Below are positions 51,042-59,973 of a stretch of DNA of 64,000 nt, piece by piece (the stretch's first letter is position 1; the number at the start of each line of letters is the position of its first letter). The stretch covers positions 1 through 64,000 of the forward strand of contig JBEKCC010000001.1 of the NCBI GenBank assembly GCA_050015095.1. The letters are read 5' to 3'. Under the pieces are notes generated by a model. The model searched no databases. It saw nothing but the letters and a program-made list of their open reading frames with translations, and was not told the DNA's origin. Source of the stretch: MVRE01 sp015660965. GTDB taxonomy: Archaea; Halobacteriota; Methanomicrobia; Methanomicrobiales; Methanospirillaceae. Both the position numbers and the translations under genes were made by a program.

Positions 51042-52091
51042 ATGGCGGCTTTCGACTCTAAAAAAAATGTGACCGCGATGCATGAAGCGCTCCAGTACGC
51101 AAAGCAGGACAATAGTGCGGTAAAGTGCTCGCTTTGCAACCATCGCTGCACCATAAAAGAAGGGGGGCATGGTATTTGTGGTGTTCGTATTAATAAACAT
51201 GGAACCCTTTATGCCGCGACCTATGGAAAGACAAGCGGCGAAGCGGTTGATCCGATAGAAAAAAAACCTCTTTTCCATTTCCTACCGGGCACACTTTCAT
51301 ACTCACTTGGCGGGATTGGGTGCAATTTTCATTGTCAGCACTGTCAGAACTGGCACATCTCTCGTGCAACGCTTAATAGTGTTTCACTACATTCTCTTTC
51401 CCCTGAAGAAGGCGTGAAACGAGCAATTGCTAGCGCGAGTGCAAGTATATCATGGACCTACAATGAACCAACAATTTGGCATGAATATGCGCTCGATATG
51501 GGACGACTTGCTCGTGCTAATGGTTTAGGAACTATCTATGTTACAAATGGTTACATAACCGAAGAAGCGTTGCGTGAACTTGCACCGATGCTTGCAGCCT
51601 ATCGTGTCGATATCAAGGCTTTTACTGATGATTTCTACCGCACAGTTTGCGGTGCCCATCTTCAACCAGTGCTCGATTCCGCAGTGATTGCAAAGGAACT
51701 TGGTTTGCATGTAGAAACGGTCACCTTGGTTATCCCAGGATTAAACGACAGTATGGAAGAAATGGAATCTCTCATTAGGTGGGCAATTGAAAACCTCGGT
51801 GTAGATACTCCGATGCATTTCTCCCGATTCCATCCTGACTACAAGATGCTCGATCGACATGCAACATCGGTTACAACACTAGAAAAAATCTATAAAAAAG
51901 CGCGGGAATTAGGACTCAGGTTCCCTTATCTCGGGAATGTGTTTGACCATCCTTACGAGAACACATATTGTCCAAAATGTAACGCTCTTTTAATTGAGCG
52001 GCAAGGATTTTCGACTCGGTTGCGTGATTTGGATCGACAAAAGTGCAAACAGTGCGGAGAAATAATCGAGGTTATTCGAAATGTATCTTAG
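51042..52091 (+). CDS. amrS: AmmeMemoRadiSam system radical SAM enzyme
   Basis: This 349-residue radical SAM protein has the CxxxCxxC cluster at Cys94, Cys98 and Cys101 (GCNFHCQHCQNW). An N-terminal Cys-rich segment (CSLCNHRCTIKEGGHGICGV) and a C-terminal CPKC/CKQC zinc ribbon are also present, the usual AmrS architecture. The AmmeMemoRadiSam trio (AmrS, Memo-like AmrB, AMMECR1-like AmrA) has an unresolved role; the other two are not in the window. It overlaps the Mut7-C gene by 11 bp. Confidence 0.92.
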   Translation: MAAFDSKKNVTAMHEALQYAKQDNSAVKCSLCNHRCTIKEGGHGICGVRINKHGTLYAATYGKTSGEAVDPIEKKPLFHFLPGTLSYSLGGIGCNFHCQHCQNWHISRATLNSVSLHSLSPEEGVKRAIASASASISWTYNEPTIWHEYALDMGRLARANGLGTIYVTNGYITEEALRELAPMLAAYRVDIKAFTDDFYRTVCGAHLQPVLDSAVIAKELGLHVETVTLVIPGLNDSMEEMESLIRWAIENLGVDTPMHFSRFHPDYKMLDRHATSVTTLEKIYKKARELGLRFPYLGNVFDHPYENTYCPKCNALLIERQGFSTRLRDLDRQKCKQCGEIIEVIRNVS

Positions 52092-52590
52092 TCCAAACGA
52101 TAGAAAACAGTTCGTTGCCGACCGAATGCTTGGGACTCTGTGCCGTTATCTTCGGTTTATGGGATATGATACCATCAGTGCGAATAGCTTGTCCCAAGGA
52201 AATACTCTTGAAGATACAATTCTGCTGCAAATATCAAAAAGTGAAAGACGTATCCTCCTGACACGAGATCGTGAGCTTGCAAATCGTGCTGGAGTGACAG
52301 GTATTCTAATTAGTTCTGATGATGTGATCGAGCAGGTGAAGCAACTTGTAAATCTCGAGCTTATCGATCCTGAGTTAAGAATGACACGATGCTCTTTGTG
52401 TAATACGGAACTACAAGAGGCTACAACTCAGGATATTATGGATGCGGATTATGCACCGAAAGAAAAAACAGGTCTTACATTCTATTCTTGTCATAACTGC
52501 CACAAATTATATTGGAACGGTTCGCACGGAAAACATCTCGCTGATAGAATCGAAAAAAATCTCAGTATTTTTGGTATAAGTGGAAAGTAA
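52081..52590 (+). CDS. Mut7-C RNAse-domain protein
   Basis: This 169-residue protein has the PIN-like Mut7-C domain: FVADRMLGTLCRYLRFMGYD, ILLTRDRELANRAG and ISSDDVIEQVKQL, with the acidic residues of the PIN core. A C-terminal zinc ribbon follows (CSLCNTEL, then CHNCHKLYWNGSHGKHL). It presumably cleaves RNA; the substrate is unknown. It overlaps amrS by 11 bp, so translation is coupled. Confidence 0.9.
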   Translation: MYLSPNDRKQFVADRMLGTLCRYLRFMGYDTISANSLSQGNTLEDTILLQISKSERRILLTRDRELANRAGVTGILISSDDVIEQVKQLVNLELIDPELRMTRCSLCNTELQEATTQDIMDADYAPKEKTGLTFYSCHNCHKLYWNGSHGKHLADRIEKNLSIFGISGK

Positions 52591-52745
52591 AAAATTACTA
52601 TCACGTTTTTATCAAAATCTTTACGTTCTTATTGCACGGGATGGACTATTTCGAAAGATTAATTGATCTATATTACAAGTCAAAATTGAAGCATTAGCAT
52701 TGTTTTCGAATGCAATGTAAAAATTATTCAAAAGTAGGTGTTTCA

Positions 52746-53327
52746 ATGATTGACCAATTATTATCGGGAAATGAACATTTTAGAAAAAATGTTTTTAAGG
52801 ATAATATCCAGCGTTATCATGAGCTTGCGAAAGGGCAGAATCCCTCGGTTCTATGGATAGGGTGTTCTGATTCAAGGATCCAAACCGGTCATATAACTAA
52901 TGCACCGCCCGGTGTTTTATTTATTCAGCGTAACATTGGAAACATCGCACCGATTCATGATTGGAATTTTGCAACTGTACTTGAATACGCAATCAAACAC
53001 TTAAAAGTTCAATACATTGTTATTTGTGGGCACTCTGATTGCGGAGCTATCAAAGCTTTGGATAAAGAGTTAGATGATGTTTACATCCCTCTTTGGTTGA
53101 ACAACGCAACTGAAGCTAAACAGCGTGTGGATTCTAAAATAAAAAAACCTACAACACCTGAAGAGAAAAAAGAACGATCGCGGATGATAGAGCAGGAAAA
53201 TGTTAGACTCCAAATCGAACATCTCAAGAGATATCCGCTAGTAAAAGATGCTCTTGAAAAAAAACAAATACAAGTTCAAGGGTTCTATTATGATTTAGAG
53301 AATGGCGCTCTATCAAAAATTGTTTAA
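52746..53327 (+). CDS. Beta-class carbonic anhydrase
   Basis: This 193-residue enzyme interconverts CO2 and bicarbonate. Zinc ligands are Cys40 (WIGCSDSRIQ), His96 and Cys99 (ICGHSDCGAIKAL), with the Asp42-Arg44 pair intact. Eukaryote-like linker residues QRNIGNIAP are present. The ATG at 52746 has AGTAGGTGTT upstream; an earlier Met in frame has no site. It may supply bicarbonate to carbamoyl-phosphate synthase encoded 2 kb away. Its stop abuts the stop of the convergent thiol-fold gene with no gap. Confidence 0.93.
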   Translation: MIDQLLSGNEHFRKNVFKDNIQRYHELAKGQNPSVLWIGCSDSRIQTGHITNAPPGVLFIQRNIGNIAPIHDWNFATVLEYAIKHLKVQYIVICGHSDCGAIKALDKELDDVYIPLWLNNATEAKQRVDSKIKKPTTPEEKKERSRMIEQENVRLQIEHLKRYPLVKDALEKKQIQVQGFYYDLENGALSKIV

Positions 53328-53666
53328 TTAAAGAAATTTTTCAATTTCATTTTTAATTCGATCTAAAGCGATACGTCCAATAGGGGTGACCTTGCTGTTG
53401 ACAATTACCATTGGCAGTGCAGGATATTGAATCTCAATTATCTTTTTGATATAATCAGGAGTGCCATTATCAAGGAGTGTAAGTTTGATGGTTATGCGAT
53501 TACCGTATAACTGCTCAAGGACTTTTTTTAAGGAATCAAATGCCATAGTCAACTTTCCCGTTGGGTAACAGTCTGTAAGTCCGCAAGTTCTTTCATCATT
53601 ACAGGGAAATGGAGAGCACTCCGCATTTTCAAACCCGACAATCTCGATTTGGATCGGCTCTGCCAT
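53328..53666 (-). CDS. Small thioredoxin-fold-like protein with N-terminal Cys cluster
   Basis: This 112-residue protein has cysteines at the N-terminal end (NAECSPFPCNDERTCGLTDC), then a beta-alpha pattern with LPMVIVNSKVTPIGRIALD near the C-terminus. The latter is like the cis-Pro region of thioredoxin folds. It could be a disulfide carrier or metal-binding protein. It is the last gene on the minus strand after the FTR-rubredoxin gene (90 bp gap), and its stop codon abuts that of carbonic anhydrase. No name is assigned. Confidence 0.6.
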   Translation of the reverse strand: MAEPIQIEIVGFENAECSPFPCNDERTCGLTDCYPTGKLTMAFDSLKKVLEQLYGNRITIKLTLLDNGTPDYIKKIIEIQYPALPMVIVNSKVTPIGRIALDRIKNEIEKFL

Positions 53667-53756
53667 ATCTTATTGGTTAGTGAAGTCGGTATTTTAGACT
53701 TATGACGTTTGCAAAGGTAAAAAATTAGTTGAAAAAAAGTATAAAGAACCGAGGGT

Positions 53757-54272
53757 TCAAATGAATCGTTCAAACCGATCTTTTGTTGCTTTACAAATCG
53801 GGCAAATTCCAGGTGGTTGTTCACGAGCGCAGAGATATCCACAGACCTTACAGCGCCAAACTGGGAATGGGAGTGAAGAACCCACGAGACCCGTAACTTG
53901 CCTTTCTACCATTCCTTTTTTTCGATCTCCGCGTGAGGGTCTCCGTTCTGGAATCGGTGATAGTGTCTGATTTTCAGCTGCAACCTTTTCTGAAACATAC
54001 AGAGCGCAGTAACAGGTACCAAAATCTTCAAGGTCTGGATCTCTGTAATCACAAGGGCAAATAATATCCAAGTCTTCATCACGTTTCCCGCTTGAGAGGC
54101 GGCATGGGCATGATTGATAACCATATCGTTGTTCATTTTTCAAAAGTCCTCGAACTAGATTTTTTGTGAATTCTACATTGGGGTTAAATCGATACCCTCC
54201 TTCTTCTGCCTCTTTTTTAAGTTTCAGGTACGTTGAATCGATTAGAGGATCGGAAATAACAGAATGTATCAT
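53757..54272 (-). CDS. Ferredoxin:thioredoxin (disulfide) reductase catalytic subunit fused to rubredoxin
   Basis: This 171-residue two-domain protein starts with an FTR beta domain (1-110), which has the [4Fe-4S]/disulfide signature CPC (55-57), CPC (72-74) and CYC (87-89) in the usual spacing. A C-terminal rubredoxin-like domain (138-171) has CKVCGY (Cys141, 144) and CPIC (Cys157, 160). Related fusions in Methanosarcina act as ferredoxin:disulfide reductases passing electrons to thioredoxins or glutaredoxins. Its start overlaps the stop of the upstream glutaredoxin gene by 4 bp, so the two are likely redox partners. Confidence 0.92.
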   Translation of the reverse strand: MIHSVISDPLIDSTYLKLKKEAEEGGYRFNPNVEFTKNLVRGLLKNEQRYGYQSCPCRLSSGKRDEDLDIICPCDYRDPDLEDFGTCYCALYVSEKVAAENQTLSPIPERRPSRGDRKKGMVERQVTGLVGSSLPFPVWRCKVCGYLCAREQPPGICPICKATKDRFERFI

Positions 54273-54550
54273 ATTCTAAACGCCCCTCGAATTTCGTCCT
54301 CACGGAAACCAACAATACACCGTTTATTGCCTATAACAAGTGTCGGGAACGATCCTCTCGGGTTCCACTTTTCCATTGCATCAAGCGCATCCGACTGTTC
54401 GTTATCTTCAAGTAAATCTACATATACATAATCAAAGTCAATGCCCAAATCTTTGAGGAGTTGTTTTGTCTTGTTGCACCACTGACAAGTACTAAGTGCA
54501 TAAAGCATTACGGACCCAACTTTTCTTCCATTGACATGTTCAATTGTCAT
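54269..54550 (-). CDS. Glutaredoxin-like protein
   Basis: This 93-residue thioredoxin-fold protein has active site STCQWCNKTKQLLKDLG (CxxC) and the cis-Pro/GG end PRGSFPTLVIGNKRCIVGF. It is of the NrdH/glutaredoxin-like type used with FTR in archaea. The ATG at 54550 has AAAGGAACC as ribosome site; an upstream ATG at 54571 lies about 25 bp after a TATA box (TTTATATA) and could serve a leaderless start adding 7 residues. It overlaps the FTR-rubredoxin gene by 4 bp. Confidence 0.9.
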   Translation of the reverse strand: MTIEHVNGRKVGSVMLYALSTCQWCNKTKQLLKDLGIDFDYVYVDLLEDNEQSDALDAMEKWNPRGSFPTLVIGNKRCIVGFREDEIRGAFRI

Positions 54551-54635
54551 AGAGGTTCCTTTCAATGCCATAACGTTAACAGAATGAATATATAAAAATG
54601 GGGTTAGGTATGACAGAAAAGAAAAAAAGTAGATT

Positions 54636-55133
54636 TTACTTGTTTTTCATCATCACTTCAATATCTTCAAGCAATGCCTGGAGATCTTCCTCGTGCTCGA
54701 CTTCCATCTGGAGGATACCAAGAAGGATATTATAAGTGACTGGATCCTTATCCCTGGTCTTCTTCATGAGGTTGTTATAAGTTTTAATTGCACACTGTTC
54801 CCCTTTGATATTCTGCTCGAGTACTTTGATGACATAGGGGTCATCTGGTGCTTCGTATCCACAGTTGGTCAGTTTATACCAATCCTGCGGTTTGGTAACG
54901 GGTGTTCCGCCAAGTTGGATGATGCGGGTAGTGAGTAACGTGGCATGCCCTAATTCTTCTGTCGCATGTAGCGTGAGTTCAGCAATAACCGCTTCCTTAT
55001 TTGGTCCTCGGACAATCTTTGACCCGATCCAATACTGATAGTATGCGAGCCATTCATCACTATATGCTTTATTAAGCTGTTTAACTAGTTCTGCAACGTT
55101 GGTATCAACAATCTTTCGTCCTAACGTTCCCAT
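54636..55133 (-). CDS. Ferritin-like/Dps-type protein
   Basis: This 165-residue four-helix-bundle protein has diiron ligands in YSDEWLAYYQYWIG, LTLHATEELGHATLL, NIKGEQCAIKTYNNL and LQMEVEHEEDLQALLEDI (ExxH repeats). It resembles the bacterioferritin/Dps-like proteins of methanogens and may store iron or detoxify peroxide. The ATG at 55133 has AAAGGTGAA as ribosome site; a GTG three codons upstream lies within that site. It diverges from carA and lies upstream of the glutaredoxin-FTR pair. Confidence 0.88.
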   Translation of the reverse strand: MGTLGRKIVDTNVAELVKQLNKAYSDEWLAYYQYWIGSKIVRGPNKEAVIAELTLHATEELGHATLLTTRIIQLGGTPVTKPQDWYKLTNCGYEAPDDPYVIKVLEQNIKGEQCAIKTYNNLMKKTRDKDPVTYNILLGILQMEVEHEEDLQALLEDIEVMMKNK

Positions 55134-55256
55134 GTAATTCACCTTTTTTGACTAAATTATGGTATGTTTATATCGCCCCTCAATCTTTTTATGCGTATCC
55201 CTGATGGCAATTGCATTATCGTTAATAACCTACCTGACACATTGAATATGGAAATG

Positions 55257-56312
55257 ATGAAAGCGGTTCTGGGTCTTGAAGATGGCCAATACGTTGTTGG
55301 GGAGGGATTTGGTGTTGAAGGGGAATGTGCCGGTGAATTGGTTTTTAATACCCAAATGACCGGGTACATGGAATCTCTTACAGATCCGAGCTATTTTGGT
55401 CAAATTCTAATGTTTACCTTTCCTCTCATAGGGAATTATGGTGTAGATAGAAAAAATTTCCAGAACCCGCATGTTTGTGCAATGGGGTGTATTACAAAGG
55501 AGATCTGTGAAAAACCTGCTTCAACCCCCTCTATTCGTTCTTTTTTTGAAGAAGAAAGACTTCTTGGTTTAACGGGGATTGATACCCGTGCATTGACAAT
55601 TAAAATACGTGTCCATGGTACAATGCGAGCTTCCCTTGTGGTTGGAAGTGATGATGGGATGTATGCAGTTAATATGGCAAAAAAGGCTCCAGATATTTCT
55701 GACATAACACCTATCCCTCAAGTATCCTGTAAAAAACACTACCATATCCAAGGGAAAGGAAAGCGGATCGCTATAATCGATCTCGGCATTAAAAAGAATA
55801 TGGTTGTCAGTCTTTCACGTCGCGGTGGAGACCTACACATTTTTCCTCATAATGTAACTTCTAAAAAAATTCTTGCGTGTAAACCCGATGCATTATTTAT
55901 TAGCAACGGTCCCGGTGACCCAAAACAGGCAAAATCAGCAATTCGTTGCGTCAAAGATTTACTTGGTGAGTTGCCAATTTTCGGTATCTGTATGGGTAAC
56001 CAGATTTCCGCTCTTGCACTTGGTGGTGATACGTACAAACTTAAGTTCGGACATCGAGGGGCAAACCAACCAGTCCGATATAAGAATGGTCAAATTTTCA
56101 TCACAACTCAAAACCACGGTTTTGCTGTTGATGGCGAATCGCTTCCCGAAGGATGCAAAATTTCGTACACAAATGTGAATGATGGCACAGTAGAAGGTTT
56201 TGATAACGATGATCTCAATCTAACTTGCGTTCAGTTCCATCCAGAAGCCCACGGAGGACCAAGGGATACTGAAGCACATTTCTTTGATTCTCTTTATCGG
56301 AGTATTTCCTGA
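55257..56312 (+). CDS. carA: Carbamoyl-phosphate synthase small subunit
   Basis: This 351-residue glutaminase subunit delivers ammonia to CarB. The N-terminal domain (KAVLGLEDGQYVVGEGFG, TGYMESLTDPSYFGQI) is followed by a class I glutamine amidotransferase domain with nucleophile Cys245 (FGICMGNQI), SNGPGDP and the His/Glu pair in CVQFHPEAHGGP. The ATG giving MKAVLGL matches the family start; two Met codons lie just upstream and GGAAAT may help. Its TGA overlaps the carB ATG by one base. Confidence 0.95.
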   Translation: MKAVLGLEDGQYVVGEGFGVEGECAGELVFNTQMTGYMESLTDPSYFGQILMFTFPLIGNYGVDRKNFQNPHVCAMGCITKEICEKPASTPSIRSFFEEERLLGLTGIDTRALTIKIRVHGTMRASLVVGSDDGMYAVNMAKKAPDISDITPIPQVSCKKHYHIQGKGKRIAIIDLGIKKNMVVSLSRRGGDLHIFPHNVTSKKILACKPDALFISNGPGDPKQAKSAIRCVKDLLGELPIFGICMGNQISALALGGDTYKLKFGHRGANQPVRYKNGQIFITTQNHGFAVDGESLPEGCKISYTNVNDGTVEGFDNDDLNLTCVQFHPEAHGGPRDTEAHFFDSLYRSIS

Positions 56313-59300
56313 TGCCCAAAAAGACCCATATTAAAAAAGTACTCTTAATTGGTTCCGGGCCGATCCAGATTGGGCAGGCGGCTGAATTTGACTTTTCTGG
56401 ATCTCAAGCATGTCGTGCGATGCGTGAAGAAGGTGTGAATGTTGTTCTTGTTAATTCCAACCCAGCAACAATCCAAACAGACCCCGAGATGGCTGATGAA
56501 ATTTATATTGAACCTCTGAAAGCGGACATTATTGCAAAGATCATCGACAAAGAAAAACCAGATGGGATCCTGTCTGGTATGGGTGGGCAGACCGGTCTTA
56601 ACCTCACTGCAGAACTTGCGGAGATGGGAGCTTTAAAAGATGTTGAAATCCTGGGGACACCTCTCGAGGCAATTTACAAAGGAGAAGACCGTGAGAAGTT
56701 TCGCGATTTGATGAAAGAGATTGGAGAACCCGTTCCCCAAAGTACTATCCTCAATAATTTAACCCAGATTGATAATGCAATTAAAGAAATAGGGTTACCT
56801 GCTGTAGTGCGTCCTGCATATACACTGGGTGGTGCTGGCGGGGGTATTGCACGGACTCGCGAAGAACTTATTAGAATCGCTGAAATGGGTCTTTCCCGAT
56901 CGCGTATTCATCAAGTACTCATTGAAGAAAGTGTTTTGGGATGGAAAGAGGTTGAGTTCGAGGTGATGCGCGATTCGGAGGATATCTGTATCATTGTTTG
57001 CGGTATGGAGAATGTCGATCCAATGGGGATCCACACAGGGGAAAGTGTAGTTGTTGCGCCAATTCTCACACTTCGTGACGATGAATTTCAAATGTTGCGC
57101 ACTGCAGCTATCAAAATTATTCGTGCTCTCGATGTACAAGGAGGCTGTAATATACAGTTTGCATTTAAAGAAGGAGAATATCGAGTCATCGAAGTGAATC
57201 CTCGCGTCTCAAGATCATCAGCACTCGCCTCGAAAGCTACAGGATATCCGATTGCTCGTGTTGCTGCAAAGATTGCCATCGGATTGCGCCTCGACGAAAT
57301 TATAAACACAGTAACAGGTTGTACTCCTGCATCATTTGAACCAACAATCGATTATATTGTTGTTAAGGTCCCACGCTGGCCCTTTGACAAATTTAAGGGA
57401 GCAGATAGGACACTGTCGACTTCCATGAAGAGTACTGGTGAGGTTATGGCGATTGGAAGAACGCTTGAAGAGGCTTTTTTAAAGGCTAAACGTTCGCTTG
57501 ATACTGATGTAACAGTGCACACCAACCCAAGTGAAATACGCATGATCCTTTCACGCCCAACTGATGAACGGTTTCATTGCCTCTTTGATGCGTTTAGGAA
57601 AGGATTCAATATCGATGAGATTGTTAAACTAACTTCAATAACACCTTTCTTTCTAGAGAAGATCAAAAACATTGTTGAAATGGAAAACCATCTTGTGAAT
57701 TTCCACGAACCTTCTGATATTCATACAGCAAAAAAATTTGGACTCTCAAATACTGAAATTGCTAAAATCACCGGTCTTTCTATTGAAAAAATTGAAAATA
57801 TTACCGAAGATCCAGCGTATAAAATGGTTGATACATGTGCCGCAGAATTTCCAGCGAGTACACCATACTTTTATTCAACTCAAGAACCGGTCTGTGAAAT
57901 CGTTCCGAACGCGAAACAAAAGATTCTCATACTTGGTTCAGGACCTATCCGTATCGGACAAGGAATTGAATTTGATTATTGTACTGTGCATGCGGTAAAA
58001 GCACTTCGAGAAGAAGGGGTTGAAGTTCATATTGTCAATAACAATCCAGAAACCGTTTCCACCGATTTTGACACTTCAGATCGTCTTTTCTTCGAACCGA
58101 TGCAGCTTGAGGACGTTTCAAACATTCTAAAAAAGGACAAGTATGATGGCGTGATGGTGCAATTCGGGGGACAAAATGCGGTAAATCTTGCTGTTCCTCT
58201 TGAACAGGAAATAAAAAGGCTGAAACTCACAACAAAAATACTTGGGACAAGTCCGGATTCGATGGACATCGCAGAAGATCGCGATCGATTTAGTGTCTTA
58301 CTAGACCATCTCAAGATACCCTCACCACCGAATTCTTCTGCATATTCTGAAGCAGAAGCAAAGAAAAAAGCCGAAAAAATCGGGTATCCCGTGCTTGTAC
58401 GTCCATCATATGTCCTTGGTGGCCGAGCGATGGAGATAGTTCATGATTCAAGCGAACTTGAACAGTATATGAAAGAAGCTGTTCGTGTAAGCCGGAACCA
58501 TCCGGTGTTGATCGATTCCTACTTACAGAATGCTATAGAACTTGACGTTGATGCGGTATGCGATGGCGAGGATGTACTAATCGGGGGCATCATGGAACAT
58601 ATTGAACAAGCGGGAATACATTCTGGCGATTCTGCTTGTGTAATACCTACTCAGTCCCTCCTTCCCTCAATTGTTGAACGAGTTCGAGAATATACACGAA
58701 AGATCGCACTTGGGCTAGGTGTTATTGGACTTGTCAATATCCAACTTGCAGTAAAAGGTGAAGTTGTGTACGTACTTGAAGCAAACCCGCGTGCGAGCCG
58801 GACAGTACCTTTTGTTAGCAAAGCGACAGGAATCCCGATTGCGAAGATCGCCGCGAAAGTTATGATTGGAAAAAAGCTTCGCGATCTCGAATATCACGAA
58901 CGGGACATCAAGCATGTTGCAGTTAAAGAAGTATTGCTTCCGTTCAACAAACTCTCTGGTGTTGATACGATGCTGGGTCCTGAAATGAAAAGTACTGGTG
59001 AGGTAATGGGGATTGATTACGATTTTGGTCTCGCTTTTTATAAAGCATGTATTTCAGCGGACAACGAACTTCCACTCAAGGGAAACGTCTTCATCTCGGT
59101 TAACATGGAGCAAAAAGATGACGTCATCCCAATTGCACAAAAGTTGCGTGATCTCGGTTTGATCCTTTACGGAACCGAAGGTACTGTTGAGTACCTTCAC
59201 AAAGCAGGTGTCGAAGCGCATCTTGTGCGCAAAGTGCAGGAGGGCTCACCAAATGTTATCGATATGCTAAGACACGGGGAAATACGTCTTATTATCAATA

Positions 59301-59473
59301 CGCCGACTGACAAACAATCAAGGTTGGATCATTACCAGATTATGCGTTCAGCCGTTGATTTCAGTATTCCTTATATAACAACAATCCAAGCAGCACGTGC
59401 TGCCACGCTCGCAATCGACGCAATTAAGCGTGAAAAAATGACTCTTGAGCCGATTGGACATTATATAGGATAA
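56312..59473 (+). CDS. carB: Carbamoyl-phosphate synthase large subunit
   Basis: This 1053-residue enzyme makes carbamoyl phosphate for pyrimidines and arginine. Two homologous ATP-grasp halves are evident: LLIGSGPIQIGQAAEFDFSG near residue 10 and LILGSGPIRIGQGIEFDYC near residue 537, each followed by GGQxxxNL and ATP-binding loops VRPAYTLGGAGGGIA and VRPSYVLGGRAMEIV. The C-terminal MGS-like allosteric domain starts around 930. Length is full. It overlaps carA by one base (TGATG). Confidence 0.97.
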   Translation: MPKKTHIKKVLLIGSGPIQIGQAAEFDFSGSQACRAMREEGVNVVLVNSNPATIQTDPEMADEIYIEPLKADIIAKIIDKEKPDGILSGMGGQTGLNLTAELAEMGALKDVEILGTPLEAIYKGEDREKFRDLMKEIGEPVPQSTILNNLTQIDNAIKEIGLPAVVRPAYTLGGAGGGIARTREELIRIAEMGLSRSRIHQVLIEESVLGWKEVEFEVMRDSEDICIIVCGMENVDPMGIHTGESVVVAPILTLRDDEFQMLRTAAIKIIRALDVQGGCNIQFAFKEGEYRVIEVNPRVSRSSALASKATGYPIARVAAKIAIGLRLDEIINTVTGCTPASFEPTIDYIVVKVPRWPFDKFKGADRTLSTSMKSTGEVMAIGRTLEEAFLKAKRSLDTDVTVHTNPSEIRMILSRPTDERFHCLFDAFRKGFNIDEIVKLTSITPFFLEKIKNIVEMENHLVNFHEPSDIHTAKKFGLSNTEIAKITGLSIEKIENITEDPAYKMVDTCAAEFPASTPYFYSTQEPVCEIVPNAKQKILILGSGPIRIGQGIEFDYCTVHAVKALREEGVEVHIVNNNPETVSTDFDTSDRLFFEPMQLEDVSNILKKDKYDGVMVQFGGQNAVNLAVPLEQEIKRLKLTTKILGTSPDSMDIAEDRDRFSVLLDHLKIPSPPNSSAYSEAEAKKKAEKIGYPVLVRPSYVLGGRAMEIVHDSSELEQYMKEAVRVSRNHPVLIDSYLQNAIELDVDAVCDGEDVLIGGIMEHIEQAGIHSGDSACVIPTQSLLPSIVERVREYTRKIALGLGVIGLVNIQLAVKGEVVYVLEANPRASRTVPFVSKATGIPIAKIAAKVMIGKKLRDLEYHERDIKHVAVKEVLLPFNKLSGVDTMLGPEMKSTGEVMGIDYDFGLAFYKACISADNELPLKGNVFISVNMEQKDDVIPIAQKLRDLGLILYGTEGTVEYLHKAGVEAHLVRKVQEGSPNVIDMLRHGEIRLIINTPTDKQSRLDHYQIMRSAVDFSIPYITTIQAARAATLAIDAIKREKMTLEPIGHYIG

Positions 59474-59587
59474 AAATTGTAAGCAATAAGATTAATTTAT
59501 TTTCTTAACGCATTTAAAAATTTTAGAAATGCGTTAAAATTTTGGTGATAAATATTAGAACTATCTAATAAAAAAAATAAAATAAAT

Positions 59588-59973
59588 TTAAACGTAAGTA
59601 TCAAGAACTACCTGTTGGCTTCCATCATTGAATGTTGCTGATACAGTAACGTGATTCTGGGATCCGGAGGTTGCTGGGAAGGTCGTTCCATTACCCACAT
59701 TCGGGGGAGCATTGTTCAATTGCGGGGTTGTCGGATTGTTAATAGACACATTTAACTAGTGACTTGTCCATTGTCCTGTCCCCCTTGCCAAGTGACAGTA
59801 ATTGTGGATCCTTGGGTAGATGCAGTTGCTGCAACAACTCTTGTTTTTTGGATATTCCCCGCCATACCAAACACAAACGCAGCAATAACCGCTGCGAGAA
59901 TGACAGTGATGGCGACCAGGAGGATGACCCCAATAACGGGCGATACAGCATCTCCATTTTTTGTAAATTTCAT
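59588..59973 (-). pseudogene. Archaeal type IV pilin (DUF1628), frameshifted
   Basis: From the ATG at 59973, with an excellent ribosome site (GAGGTGG), the frame gives 73 residues: the short class III leader MKFTKNGDA, the pilin helix VSPVIGVILLVAITVILAAV, and a beta-rich part ending WQGGQDNGQVTS at a TAA (59752-59754). One base back, the next frame continues the conserved pilin C-terminus without a break: LNVSINNPTTPQLNNAPPNV, then HVTVSATFNDGSQQVVLDTY, ending at 59588-59590. One missing T in AGTTAAAT (about 59752-59756) explains it. The repaired protein would be 128 residues, normal for the family. No slippery heptamer is present. Confidence 0.85.

Noticed and set aside
59745..59760. Programmed -1 frameshifting in the pilin gene
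   Set aside because: No X-XXY-YYZ slippery heptamer or adjacent pseudoknot is present at the junction; a one-base deletion or read error is simpler.
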